Assembly (NCBI GenBank): GCA_002422865.1
Contig: DITN01000100.1
Span: forward strand, 7,884 to 71,883
DNA length: 64,000 nucleotides
From: Bacteroidetes bacterium UBA6183
GTDB lineage: Bacteria > Bacteroidota > Bacteroidia > UKL13-3
Reading direction: 5' to 3'
Part shown: piece after piece, positions 24,695-33,939 of the stretch
Layout: each line of letters starts with the position of its first letter
Position numbering within the stretch: the first letter of the stretch is position 1
The notes under the pieces: generated by a model
What the model was told of the DNA's origin: nothing
Database searches by the model: none
The model's input: the letters and a program-made list of their open reading frames with translations, nothing else
Made by a program: the position numbers and the translations under genes

Positions 24695-26063
24695 ATGAGT
24701 TAAATTTTATCATCCGGTGGTTCGGGATTTTTTCCGGATTTAATAATTCTTTGATGAAATAGTTTTCTTTCATGGGCTTAATCAATTCTTTAAGGCTTTC
24801 TAAGCTATACATATCGGTGTCGTTGCCTATATAACCCATGCCATAAAACTTTCCTTCATCAATTAAAATACAACAAACATCCCCGGCATTAATACCTTTA
24901 TCTATAATGGCGTAACTTTCTTTTTTGGTAAGGTCTTTAATGGCTAAATAAACCCTTGAGTTATAACTTTCAAATGTTTCATTAAACTCGCAGGCTCCAA
25001 TACAGCAACCGGCAAGCAAAGCCGCACAAGGTTCTTTATGTGAATTTATCATGCATAGTTTTGGGCACAAATTAAACTCTAAAACAAGTTTCTGTAAATG
25101 GTTAAATGCATCGGCCAATTTAGGGTAGGTATTGAGTGGCGTATTTCCTTTTCTTACCCTATCAACAGCCAAACGTAAATATCCTTTTTGGTCTTCATAG
25201 TCGTATATGGCATAATTAAATTCTAAACTTTTTTGCGATTTATTATGCTTTGGCCAATGTTTTTTTATTTCGGTTGATTCAAGTATCAGTGCTTGTAACT
25301 CTGTGGCCACTACTTCGAATCCAATGTGAAAAATTTCCCTCAAAAAATCCTGTCGTTTGGCCGATATGTTGTTGCCGCTAAAATGTGAAAGCACACGCTT
25401 TTTGATATTGATGGCTTTACCAACATAAATAAGTTTGCCCTGCTCATCATAAAAATAATAAACACCGGGTGTTTCCGGTAAAGCATCAAACTCCTTACGC
25501 GGTAAGTTTGGAGGTAAAGTAGCTTCCTTTGATCCCTTTTTTAAAAAACTGTTGATGATACTTCTATCCTCGTCAATATGTAATGCACGCTCTAACACTT
25601 TTACGGTAGCTGCGGCATCACCATGCGCGCGGTGTCTGTTTTTTAATGGTATACCTAACGATTGACAGAGGTTACCTAAACTGTAGGATGAAAATCCCGG
25701 AAATACTTTTCGGCTTAACCTTACTGTACACAACTTTTTTACCTCTAACTCAAGTCCAACATGTTTAAGGTGATGTTTAATAAACGAATGGTCGAAGTTT
25801 ACATTATGTGCCACAAAAATTTTATCGTGAAGCATTTCATATACCTTATCACTTACCATTTCAAAGCTTGGGGCATTTTCTACCATTTCGTTGGTTATGC
25901 CTGTATAACTCTCTAAAAAAGGAGGAATAGGTACACCGGGATTTATCAGTGTGGTGTAAGAATCAATTACACGTGTGCCATCATGTGTAAAAATTGCAAT
26001 TTCGGTTATGCCGTTTTTATCAGCATGACCGCCTGTGGTTTCAATATCAACTATGGCAAACAT
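24693..26063 (-). CDS. DEDDh exonuclease fused to a UvrC-type GIY-YIG endonuclease domain (456 aa)
   Basis: Residues 1-165 are a DNA polymerase III epsilon-type 3'-5' exonuclease: FAIVDIETTGG with the metal residues Asp6 and Glu8, VAHNVNFDHSF, and HRAHGDAAATVKVL. Residues about 200-290 are a GIY-YIG domain as in UvrC/Cho: TPGVYYFYDEQGKLIYVGKA followed by KKRVLSHF. The C-terminal part contains a Cys cluster (CPKLCMIN, EPCAALLAGCCIGACEF), as seen in UvrC-like N-terminal halves. The architecture suggests a repair nuclease that cuts and trims damaged DNA. The frame extends three codons upstream to a TTG, but the ATG at 26063 gives the normal start of the exonuclease fold. Confidence 0.88.
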   Translation of the reverse strand: MFAIVDIETTGGHADKNGITEIAIFTHDGTRVIDSYTTLINPGVPIPPFLESYTGITNEMVENAPSFEMVSDKVYEMLHDKIFVAHNVNFDHSFIKHHLKHVGLELEVKKLCTVRLSRKVFPGFSSYSLGNLCQSLGIPLKNRHRAHGDAAATVKVLERALHIDEDRSIINSFLKKGSKEATLPPNLPRKEFDALPETPGVYYFYDEQGKLIYVGKAINIKKRVLSHFSGNNISAKRQDFLREIFHIGFEVVATELQALILESTEIKKHWPKHNKSQKSLEFNYAIYDYEDQKGYLRLAVDRVRKGNTPLNTYPKLADAFNHLQKLVLEFNLCPKLCMINSHKEPCAALLAGCCIGACEFNETFESYNSRVYLAIKDLTKKESYAIIDKGINAGDVCCILIDEGKFYGMGYIGNDTDMYSLESLKELIKPMKENYFIKELLNPEKIPNHRMIKFNS

Positions 26064-26104
26064 ATATGGCAAAGGTAACGGCTAGATTGTAATCAAAATG
26101 CTAA

Positions 26105-26635
26105 TTATTTTAGTAATTTATAGTGCATTTGTACAAGCCCTTTAGGGTAGCTATTTGCACTTATTAGCGATAAACGTTGCATGTTAAAACCATTATTAAA
26201 CAAGCGTATGCCATCACCAAGTAAAACCGGAATTACTGATAAAGTTATTTCGTCAATCAAGTTGTGTTGAAGTAACAAGTGAATTACTTGTGCGCCTCCA
26301 TCACAAAAAATGGTTTTTCCATCTTGTTGTTTCAATTCATCAACCAATGTTTTTAAATCACCGGTATAAAAATTTATTAAACCTTGTGTGGGTTGTGGTG
26401 TGCGTGTAATGATGTATGTTTTTTTATCGGCATAAGGAAATTGAATCCCCATACTCATTACCTTATCATAAGTTTTTCTTCCTAGTATTACGGTGTCTAC
26501 ATCTTTGGTAAACTCGGCATAACCGTAATCTTCTCCTTCTTGTTCAACTACTGATAAAAAAGACAAATCATCATTGGGTCCGGCAATGTATCCATCAACA
26601 CTTGCGGCAATAAATAGTGCTAGTTTTCTGCTCAT
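26105..26635 (-). CDS. Dihydrofolate reductase / RibD C-terminal domain family protein (176 aa)
   Basis: The sequence RKLALFIAASVDGYIAGPND, then DTVILGRKTYDKVM, FCDGGAQVIHLLL and LIDEITLSVIPVLLGDGIRL are typical of the YyaP/YwjB-like group that shares the DHFR fold with RibD. The substrate is unknown; these proteins are not the essential FolA, and no riboflavin gene is nearby. It begins 3 bp after the stop of the upstream YdeI/OmpD-like gene, so the two are co-transcribed. Confidence 0.85.
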   Translation of the reverse strand: MSRKLALFIAASVDGYIAGPNDDLSFLSVVEQEGEDYGYAEFTKDVDTVILGRKTYDKVMSMGIQFPYADKKTYIITRTPQPTQGLINFYTGDLKTLVDELKQQDGKTIFCDGGAQVIHLLLQHNLIDEITLSVIPVLLGDGIRLFNNGFNMQRLSLISANSYPKGLVQMHYKLLK

Positions 26636-26638
26636 CGT

Positions 26639-27145
26639 TTAGGTGTTTTTTATTTCCAACATCAATTGTTTGTAATCTATTTTTCCTTTTACTTTTTTCA
26701 GGTGGTTTAAAATGCCTATCCCATTACGTATGCGTAAATCGGCCGATTTGGGTTTGGCAATCATGTACAACAAAGTACGTTGTTTGCCCGGAGTAAGTTT
26801 AAAAAACTCATCAGCACCTTCTAAATCTTGTTCTAACAAAACAGCAAACTCTTCAGGCATGGGTAATCCAAACTCACTTTCGTCTTTCTCTAACTCAATC
26901 AATACCTCATCACCATCATTTAGCTTTAGTTTTTTTCTTATTTGTTGGTTGATGTTAATGAAATAATTACCATCACCCAAAGGCATTAACGCAGCTTGAA
27001 ATTGAATGGTTTTGTTGATGTTGGCAACAACTCTTCGGTTTGTTCCTTCAATAAATTGATTGGCAAATTTTTGAGGAATCACCACATGGAAATGCCACAA
27101 GTTACTGTTATACCGGTCTATTGTTGCTTTAATTGATTTAGGCAT
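26639..27145 (-). CDS. DUF1905 / YdeI-OmpD-associated family protein (168 aa)
   Basis: Two small domains are visible. The N-terminal 90 residues form a DUF1905 beta barrel (LWHFHVVIPQKFANQF, RRVVANINKTIQFQAALMPL, GDGNYFININQQIRKKLKL, GDEVLIELEKDE). The C-terminal 65 residues are the helical bacteriocin-protection/OmdA-like domain (PMPEEFAVLLEQD, FFKLTPGKQRTLLYMIAKPK). Proteins of this type are linked by annotation, not by firm biochemistry, to bacteriocin protection. It is the first gene of a two-gene unit with the DHFR-like gene and follows the pepP terminator. Confidence 0.8.
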   Translation of the reverse strand: MPKSIKATIDRYNSNLWHFHVVIPQKFANQFIEGTNRRVVANINKTIQFQAALMPLGDGNYFININQQIRKKLKLNDGDEVLIELEKDESEFGLPMPEEFAVLLEQDLEGADEFFKLTPGKQRTLLYMIAKPKSADLRIRNGIGILNHLKKVKGKIDYKQLMLEIKNT

Positions 27146-27154
27146 GATGCAATT

Positions 27155-27189
27155 AACAAAAAAGCCTCATCTTATTAAAATGAGGCTTT
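27155..27189 (-). terminator. Terminator of the lspA-pepP operon
   Basis: AAAGCCTCAT (27161-27170) pairs with ATGAGGCTTT (27180-27189). On the minus strand the stem is followed by TTTTTTG. Confidence 0.85.
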
Positions 27190-27195
27190 ATATTA

Positions 27196-28488
27196 TTATG
27201 AATTCATGAGCGTTTCAATATGGTCGGCTTCAATAGGTATGTGTTCCATTAAATCGATGCAGCCATTGTTGGTAATTAATATTTCGTTTTCTAAACGAAT
27301 ACCAATTCCTTCTTTAGGAATGTAAATACCCGGTTCGCAACTAAACATCATGCCTGCTAGCATTGGTTCGTAGCGCATGCCTACATCATGCACATCTAAT
27401 CCTAAAAAGTGAGAAGTGCCATGCATGTAATACTTTTTAAAGGCTGGCCATGCCGGGTTTTGATTTTTGATTTCATCCAAAGTCAGCAATTTCAAATCAA
27501 CCAATTCTTTTTCCATCACCTTGCAAACTTCGTTATGATACTCCATTAACAAAACACCCGGTTTAAGCATTTTTTTAGCTTCGTTCATTACACGTAAAAC
27601 GGCATTATACACTTCTTTTTGACGAGGCGTAAATTTACCATTTATAGGAAAGGTACGTGTCATGTCACTGATGTAGTTACCGTAATCAGTACCTGTGTCT
27701 AACAATAATAAATCACCATCTTTACAGGTGTCGGCATTATCAATATAATGTAATACACAAGCATTTTTACCGGCAGCAACAATTGGTGTAAAAGAGTGTC
27801 CGGCAGCTCCGTTGCGCACAAATTCGTGAATCACTTCTGCTTCAATTTCGTATTCTTTAACACCTGGTTTAACAAACTTAAGTACGCGGTTAAACATTTT
27901 GTTTGATATTTCAACCGCATGTTTCATGTACTCAACTTCCATTGGCGATTTTACCGAACGTAAACGTTGCATAATAGGCGCAGCACGTTCGTATTTATGC
28001 AATGGAAAACGTTCGCGCATTTGTAATGCAAAGTTCAGGTCTTTGTATTTAACGGTGTTGCTTGCTCTATCGTTTTCGTTGGTGTTTAAGTAAACGTATT
28101 CGGCCATGTTAATTACAGCGCGCATTAAACCGTCAAACTCATCATACCAAAACACATTTTTAATACCAGAAGCTGCTGTTGCTTCTTCTTTGGTGTATTT
28201 ATGTCCGTCCCAAACAGCAATGTGTTCATTGGTGCGTTTTACAAACAAAGCTTCGCGGTATGCTTCTACCGGGCAATCAGGAAACATTACAACAGCACAT
28301 TCCTCTTGGTCAATTCCGGTTAACCAAAACATATCACTGTTTTGTTTGAAATTGTAAGTAGAGTCACCGTTGCGTGGCAATTCCTCGTTGCTGTGGAATA
28401 TGGCTAACGATTTAGGTTTAAGTTGTGCGGTGAATCTTTTTCTATTCTCAACAAACAACTTTTGATCTATTAACTTATAACGTTTCAT
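27196..28488 (-). CDS. pepP: Xaa-Pro aminopeptidase, M24B family (430 aa)
   Basis: Removes N-terminal residues preceding proline. The N-terminal creatinase-like domain has FHSNEELPRNGDSTYNFKQN and FWLTGIDQEEC. The pita-bread catalytic domain holds the dinuclear metal ligands: LLLDTGTDYGNYISDMTRTF (two Asp), HGTSHFLGLDVHD (His), SCEPGIYIP (Glu) and IRLENEILI (Glu). The frame is open to 28548, but those residues would overlap lspA; the ATG at 28488 begins 8 bp after the lspA stop and gives the typical start MKRYKLIDQKLF. It forms an operon with lspA. Confidence 0.93.
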   Translation of the reverse strand: MKRYKLIDQKLFVENRKRFTAQLKPKSLAIFHSNEELPRNGDSTYNFKQNSDMFWLTGIDQEECAVVMFPDCPVEAYREALFVKRTNEHIAVWDGHKYTKEEATAASGIKNVFWYDEFDGLMRAVINMAEYVYLNTNENDRASNTVKYKDLNFALQMRERFPLHKYERAAPIMQRLRSVKSPMEVEYMKHAVEISNKMFNRVLKFVKPGVKEYEIEAEVIHEFVRNGAAGHSFTPIVAAGKNACVLHYIDNADTCKDGDLLLLDTGTDYGNYISDMTRTFPINGKFTPRQKEVYNAVLRVMNEAKKMLKPGVLLMEYHNEVCKVMEKELVDLKLLTLDEIKNQNPAWPAFKKYYMHGTSHFLGLDVHDVGMRYEPMLAGMMFSCEPGIYIPKEGIGIRLENEILITNNGCIDLMEHIPIEADHIETLMNS

Positions 28489-28495
28489 ATTGTAT

Positions 28496-29131
28496 TTATT
28501 TATGGTCTTCAACCTCGTTATTTTCTGTTGCAACTTTTGCATCATCAATATTTTGGTTTGAAGTTGTTTCTTCTTTAAAAAATGTTTTTTGTCCTAAAAG
28601 TATAATTACAAAACCAATACTTATTGCAGCATCGGCCACATTAAACACCGGCCTAAAAAATTCAAAATCTTCTCCGGCCCAAAATGGCCAGTTTTCGGGT
28701 ATGGTAGTTTGAATGATGGGAAAGTAGAACATATCAACAACCCTTCCGTGAAACCATGCATCATAACCAAACATTACACCATAAAAAACGCTGTCAATAA
28801 TATTACCCAAGGCACCTGATAAAATTAACGCCCAAGCAGTAACATACCATTTGTGTGCATCTTTTTTGGTTAAATCAACAATATACCAACCAATAAAACC
28901 AACAGCAACTAAACGAAACAAAGTAAGTAGTATTTTACCTCCTTTACCACCAAACTCTAAGCCGAAAGCCATACCGTAATTTTCGGTAAAATGTATACGA
29001 AACCAATCGCCAAGCACATGTATTTCTTCACCCAAGTAAAAATTTGTTTTGATGTAAAGTTTCACCAATTGGTCGATAAGCAATACACCAAACACAAGCA
29101 GTATAGGAAGTACGAGTTTTTTAAAATTCAT
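28496..29131 (-). CDS. lspA: Lipoprotein signal peptidase (signal peptidase II, 211 aa)
   Basis: LspA cleaves prolipoprotein signal peptides in the inner membrane. Four membrane segments are visible, the first at about 8-28. The catalytic aspartates lie in ALGNIIDSVFYG and in FNVADAAISIGF; the conserved HFTENYGMAFGL and GRVVDMFYFP are also present. At 211 residues it is longer than the enterobacterial enzyme, because of an insertion of about 25 residues after FYFP and a charged C-terminal tail, features I associate with the Bacteroidota form. A -7 box lies 20 bp upstream. In related genomes I recall the order ileS - dksA-like - lspA; here a 4.6-kb gene separates the last two. Confidence 0.95.
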   Translation of the reverse strand: MNFKKLVLPILLVFGVLLIDQLVKLYIKTNFYLGEEIHVLGDWFRIHFTENYGMAFGLEFGGKGGKILLTLFRLVAVGFIGWYIVDLTKKDAHKWYVTAWALILSGALGNIIDSVFYGVMFGYDAWFHGRVVDMFYFPIIQTTIPENWPFWAGEDFEFFRPVFNVADAAISIGFVIILLGQKTFFKEETTSNQNIDDAKVATENNEVEDHK

Positions 29132-29150
29132 TTTTTGCTTTTAAGAGCAG

Positions 29151-29158
29151 CAAAAGTA
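29151..29158 (-). promoter_or_regulatory. Candidate -7 element TACTTTTG of lspA
   Basis: Exact TAnnTTTG on the minus strand, 20 bp upstream of the lspA ATG, with a predicted leader of about 13 nt. Confidence 0.5.
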
Positions 29159-29196
29159 TGAAACTACAAGCAATTTATGCGTACTTATCCTATCAA

Positions 29197-32100
29197 TTAA
29201 AATGCAATTCCTAATCCAAACCTAAAGAACCAATTGTTATTGTTGGTGTTTGAAATAACCTTTCCGGCATCAACCCTTAGGATACTGAAAATATTGGCTA
29301 ATCCAATATAGGCCTCTGTATATGTGTTAGATGATGATTGTAAAAAGTTTATACCGGCTAATTCGTAGGCTCTGGTTTTCCGAAGTAATGGCACTTTACC
29401 AACAAAAAAGCTCCTGAAGTTTTGTAATGCATGTATTTCAATGTACTCGTTTTGGGTACTTAAACCATAATAGTTAAGCGCATGAAAAGCAGTTAGTCGT
29501 TCACGTGAATTATTATTACCGATGGCATTAAGGTTGGGAGGATTACTTAAAAATAGGGTTTGATTGCCATTAAAATGTTTGTAATCTACAAATGCCATAT
29601 TGCTTGTGTTGAAGAACATCCCCGCATTGGCATCAAAACTAAAAATGCCCAATAATTTTAAGTCGAAATCTTTCCCTGTTCCTATCTCTAAATGTTGGTA
29701 GTTAAATGTAAGTCCGCTAAGCGCAATACCTTGTTTAAAGCTTGCGTAAATATCCGGATACCGACTGCCAAGAATACGTTTGTATTCAGGGTAACTCTCA
29801 AATTTTTGTTTATGTATGTATCTTAATGCGATACCATATTCTATGCTTTGGTGTGTTATAAATGCCGGTGCATCATTATAAGGAGACAACGGATTATTAG
29901 ATGTAAATGCTCTTTTATCTCTGTCGGCAAAAGAAAAATCAGCATGATTGGTTAAAGCAATACGCTGTTGCCATTGCAAATTAATAGAGGAGTATAATCC
30001 GTTTACCAACTCCCTTGAAAAAGTAGCTCCGGCTACATTTTTTTGTAAAAGCTTGGCATAATTTAACCTGTCAAATAGCGTATATGCTGAATTAAGTAAG
30101 GTGTTAATAGGTTCGGCATCATTGTATTGTTGTATAAAACTACCCAACTTAATACCAATACGCGTGCTTGTTTTGGGGTGAATAGATTTATTGGCAATTA
30201 AGCCCAATGCTAAATTTCGGTTAACAAACCCATATCTGATAATTGGTACAACAGAAATATACTTACGGCTATTGTAATGGTATTTGTAATAGTTGAGTTT
30301 GTAGTTAATAAATGCGCCTTCTACTGTATTGTAACCAATCGTTAACGGCAATGTTCCGGTACTGAAACTTTTCCAAATGGTATCATTTTTTTTGCTGTAT
30401 GTGTAGCCTGAAAATAAAAGTTTGCTAAGGGTAAATTTATTTCGCTTTCGGTCCATACTATCCAAATATTGCGGTGTATTATGGGCTGCATAAATACTAT
30501 CCGATTTTCGGTAGTGTTTGTCTTCCTCTTCGGTTAATATAATGGTTCGGGTTGTATTCCAGTATTGGGTATCTTTTTTATTGGCACTTTTATCAATACT
30601 AAATACTTCGTAATTAAAAAACTTATTGCCAAACGCAGCATTCACGTTGTAATTACTCATACTGGCCACACTCATGTCGGTAGCCTTAAAACCAAATATT
30701 TTAATATGGCTGTATAGTTTCAGTTGTAGGGGAACCAATATCTCATTTTCGGTGGTCATTTCTTGTTGTAAAAACAAGGTATCAACAAATTCTATTTGTG
30801 CATCTTTGGTTATAAATAAATCAACACCATAAATTTGGTAGTCGGCACTGCTAATGTAGATATGTCCATTAAACAGCGGGTCGCCTTTGCGCAGCGGAGT
30901 GACTTTAAGTTTAAAAATATCTTTCCCTTCTGCTACAAAGGTTCCTTCGTATTTGTATTTATAATTTAACATGGCCAATGGTGCAATTGGAGATACAAAA
31001 GGGCGTTCACTGTAATAAGTAAGTTGAACAGTAGGCTCATAAAAATTGATAAATACATCCTCAACGCGGTTAAAGCTAAAACCTTGTTTTTGTCCGGCAA
31101 CACGCGAGGCTATCATGGTTTCTTTTACTTTGTCGGGTTTTTCAAAATTGTATTTCGCTACCGACTCAGATAAATATACCAAACCTAATAGACTCGAATC
31201 AATTTTACCTTCATCACCATTACTCACTAACTTTAAAAAAGATGGAATTTTCTTAGGTATCTCATCCAATTTGGCGGTACTTTTCATGTACACATCAGCC
31301 GAGAAACTATTTACCTTGTCGTAGTTTTGTTTACGCATTCTGATGGCTTTTTTTATGATGCTAATTGCAGGGTCTTTTCCATCAGCTGTAACCAATGCTG
31401 TTTTAAGTAAAAACACCTCACTTTTTAACCGTACTAATAAATCGGAGGTACGTGTATTCATATCAATTTTAACACGTTGTTTTTCAAAACCGATGCTTTG
31501 TACCACGATGGTAATATTGTCGGTTGTTTTTAATCGTAAAGTAAATTCACCTTCGCTATTGCTGTTGGTTCCAACACCAGTTTTTTCAATATAAATATTT
31601 GCATATTCAATGGGGTTATTATGCACGTCAACCACTTTGCCTTTTAGCATAATGTAGTTTTCTTTAACACCCAAATGGTGCATGATGTATGCTTGTGCAA
31701 ATGCCCTTTCTTTAAGTGCTGCATATCTACCTGAGGCTCCACCGTGGCCACCTTCCATATTTGTTTTGAATAATATTTGGTTGGTATCGGTTTTTAATTC
31801 ACGCAGTTTGGCCACCCATTTTGCAGGTTCCCAATAACCAACTTGTGCATCATTATAGCCTGCTGTAACCAGCATATTCGGATAATTTTTTCGCGTTACA
31901 TTATCATAAGGCGAGTATGATTTCATGTAATCGTAGTATTTTTTTTGCTTGGGATTTCCCCATTCTTCAAACTCAAAAGTGGTGAGCGGAATACTTTCAT
32001 CAAGCATGGTATTTATTACATCAACAAAAGGTACATTGGCTACCGCACATTTAAATAAATCGGGGCGCATATTAACAACAGCACCTACCAATAAACCTCC

Positions 32101-33768
32101 GGCCGAACCGCCTTGTATGGCTAACTTTTTGGTGCTGGTGTATTTCTGGCTGATTAAAAATTCGGCACACGCTATGAAGTCTAAAAAGGTGTTTTTCTTG
32201 TTTAAAAGTTTACCATCTTCATACCACTGCATGCCTAAATCATTACCACCCCTTATGTGTGCACTCGCCAAAATAAAACCCCTGTTTAAAAAACTAATAT
32301 CTGCACTTGAAAAAGCCACCGTATTTGGTGCACCATAACTGCCATAACCGGTTAATAGGGTAGGGTTGTTGCCATTTAAAACCAATCCTTTTTTGTAAGT
32401 AACGGTTAATGGAACCCAAACCCCGTCATGAGAGGGTGCATAAATGCGTTTGGTTTCATATTTCGATGATTGATAGGGTTCATTGATGCTATCTCGCTCT
32501 ACAAAACGGGTTGATTTATCAAGCAGGTTGTATTCGTACGTTGTGCTTGGCTCAATGTCGTTGGTTACGGTATATTCTATGGTATTTGTTTTTTGATAAT
32601 CGTACTCAGTAAAATTATATCCAATGCTATAAATGGGTAAGTTGGTTTTAATGGTATCAGTAATTTGTGTTGTTCTGTTTTTGATGATGATACGTTCTTG
32701 GGCGTTTTCTTTTTCGGTGTAGATGAGGTAGTTTTTAAGTAATGCGGTGGATTCTAATAATATGTTTTTGCGATGAGGTAAGATTGTTTCCCACTTGGCG
32801 GGGTCGTTAATACCAATAGGCGTTTTAACCAATTTATAGTTTATGGCTTGGTGGTTTGTAGTGATGTAAAACTCTTGTCCTTCGTAGTGATTGAGGCTAT
32901 AAATTAAATCAGGTTTACGTTTTAAAAATAAAGTAGGTTTAGTTTGGTCATCAAGCGCTGATAAGTAGTACACCTCATTACTTTTGGTTTTACTTAGGTT
33001 AAAAGTTATAAATTGTTTTGATGATGTTTTACCCATACCAATTTGTATGGTTTTATCGGTTTCTTCAAGAATTAACTCGTCTGTGGTGTAGTGTGTACCT
33101 AATTTATGTCTGTATACACGATAAGCTCTATTGGTTTTGGGTTCGGGTATGGTGTAATAGAAGGTACGGTTGTCTTCAGCCCAAATAAAAGAAGTAACAG
33201 CCGGAATGGTATCAGTTAACAGAGAGTCGCCATCAATGTGTTTAATGAATAATTTCCCAATATTGTTTCCTTTATCATCAATGGCATATGCAAATAATGT
33301 TTGGTCAGGACTCATGCTCGACACGGTGAGCGAAAAATACATATACTGCTGAGCCAACACGTTTAAATCAAGCACCAGTTGTTCTTTGGCAGTAAGCGAA
33401 TCTTTCTTGCGATAGATAGCGGGGTAATCTTTGTCCTTTATGGTACGGGTATAGTAATAATAATTTTTATTTTTTGAAGGGCGTGTATCTCTGGCTTCAA
33501 TCAGTCGCTTGCGCATTTCATCAAAAATTACTTTTTGTAATAATGCTGATGATTTCATTACGGCATCAGCATGGGCGTTATTGGCATATAAATAGTTAAC
33601 CACTTCAGCACTGAACTTGTCGCGCATCCAAAAATATTCGTCTGTTAAAGTATCCTGATGAACAACCGTTGTATGTTTAATTTTTTCGGTTTTGGGATAA
33701 TCGAGTTGTTGCCCCCATGCCACTAACGTAAGTGTTAAACTTGAGATGAGTAGTATAAAGTTTTTCAT
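29197..33768 (-). CDS. Fusion: S9 prolyl oligopeptidase (oligopeptidase B type) plus DUF5686/carboxypeptidase-regulatory outer-membrane protein (1523 aa)
   Basis: Residues 1-19 are a signal peptide ending at AWGQ. Residues about 20-702 are a complete S9 peptidase: propeller, then the hydrolase with Ser555 (QGGSAGGLLVG), Asp640 (GYNDAQVGYWEP) and His675 (EGGHGGASGR). The 85- and 35-residue spacings equal those I know for oligopeptidase B. Immediately after the usual S9 end (AYIMHHLGVK) a carboxypeptidase-D regulatory-like domain begins (LKGKVVDVHNNPIEYANIYI, from residue 707), followed by a full DUF5686 protein with a C-terminal barrel ending in FRFGLGIAF. The second half has no signal peptide of its own and no stop or frameshift separates the parts. 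Surface or periplasmic peptide hydrolysis with a barrel anchor is inferred. It sits between the dksA-like gene and lspA. Confidence 0.88.
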   Translation of the reverse strand: MKNFILLISSLTLTLVAWGQQLDYPKTEKIKHTTVVHQDTLTDEYFWMRDKFSAEVVNYLYANNAHADAVMKSSALLQKVIFDEMRKRLIEARDTRPSKNKNYYYYTRTIKDKDYPAIYRKKDSLTAKEQLVLDLNVLAQQYMYFSLTVSSMSPDQTLFAYAIDDKGNNIGKLFIKHIDGDSLLTDTIPAVTSFIWAEDNRTFYYTIPEPKTNRAYRVYRHKLGTHYTTDELILEETDKTIQIGMGKTSSKQFITFNLSKTKSNEVYYLSALDDQTKPTLFLKRKPDLIYSLNHYEGQEFYITTNHQAINYKLVKTPIGINDPAKWETILPHRKNILLESTALLKNYLIYTEKENAQERIIIKNRTTQITDTIKTNLPIYSIGYNFTEYDYQKTNTIEYTVTNDIEPSTTYEYNLLDKSTRFVERDSINEPYQSSKYETKRIYAPSHDGVWVPLTVTYKKGLVLNGNNPTLLTGYGSYGAPNTVAFSSADISFLNRGFILASAHIRGGNDLGMQWYEDGKLLNKKNTFLDFIACAEFLISQKYTSTKKLAIQGGSAGGLLVGAVVNMRPDLFKCAVANVPFVDVINTMLDESIPLTTFEFEEWGNPKQKKYYDYMKSYSPYDNVTRKNYPNMLVTAGYNDAQVGYWEPAKWVAKLRELKTDTNQILFKTNMEGGHGGASGRYAALKERAFAQAYIMHHLGVKENYIMLKGKVVDVHNNPIEYANIYIEKTGVGTNSNSEGEFTLRLKTTDNITIVVQSIGFEKQRVKIDMNTRTSDLLVRLKSEVFLLKTALVTADGKDPAISIIKKAIRMRKQNYDKVNSFSADVYMKSTAKLDEIPKKIPSFLKLVSNGDEGKIDSSLLGLVYLSESVAKYNFEKPDKVKETMIASRVAGQKQGFSFNRVEDVFINFYEPTVQLTYYSERPFVSPIAPLAMLNYKYKYEGTFVAEGKDIFKLKVTPLRKGDPLFNGHIYISSADYQIYGVDLFITKDAQIEFVDTLFLQQEMTTENEILVPLQLKLYSHIKIFGFKATDMSVASMSNYNVNAAFGNKFFNYEVFSIDKSANKKDTQYWNTTRTIILTEEEDKHYRKSDSIYAAHNTPQYLDSMDRKRNKFTLSKLLFSGYTYSKKNDTIWKSFSTGTLPLTIGYNTVEGAFINYKLNYYKYHYNSRKYISVVPIIRYGFVNRNLALGLIANKSIHPKTSTRIGIKLGSFIQQYNDAEPINTLLNSAYTLFDRLNYAKLLQKNVAGATFSRELVNGLYSSINLQWQQRIALTNHADFSFADRDKRAFTSNNPLSPYNDAPAFITHQSIEYGIALRYIHKQKFESYPEYKRILGSRYPDIYASFKQGIALSGLTFNYQHLEIGTGKDFDLKLLGIFSFDANAGMFFNTSNMAFVDYKHFNGNQTLFLSNPPNLNAIGNNNSRERLTAFHALNYYGLSTQNEYIEIHALQNFRSFFVGKVPLLRKTRAYELAGINFLQSSSNTYTEAYIGLANIFSILRVDAGKVISNTNNNNWFFRFGLGIAF

Positions 33769-33887
33769 GCAGTAGTGTATTGTTTGGTAAAGAAAGTGTG
33801 TAGTCGTCTTAAAATCAAGTAAAATAGATAAAGGCGCACTTATCAGGATAAGCGGATATAAAAGGTGTTTCTTTTGTTTAACGGCAT

Positions 33888-33919
33888 AAAAAAAGCGGCT
33901 AGCATATGCTAACCGCTTT
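33888..33919 (-). terminator. Terminator of the ileS - dksA-like operon
   Basis: AAAGCGG and CCGCTTT enclose the palindrome TAGCATATGCTA (33900-33911) with one mismatch. The minus strand ends in seven T residues. Confidence 0.9.
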
Positions 33920-33939
33920 AAATTTTTATGAAGTATTGT

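Noticed and set aside
28489..28548. N-terminal extension of pepP (20 codons)
   Set aside because: It overlaps the 3' end of lspA and precedes the usual aminopeptidase start.
29197..33768. Reading the S9/DUF5686 gene as a sequencing error joining two genes
   Set aside because: It cannot be excluded without reads, but the second half lacks a signal peptide and a start region of its own, and the frame runs smoothly through the junction, so a true fusion is the simpler reading.
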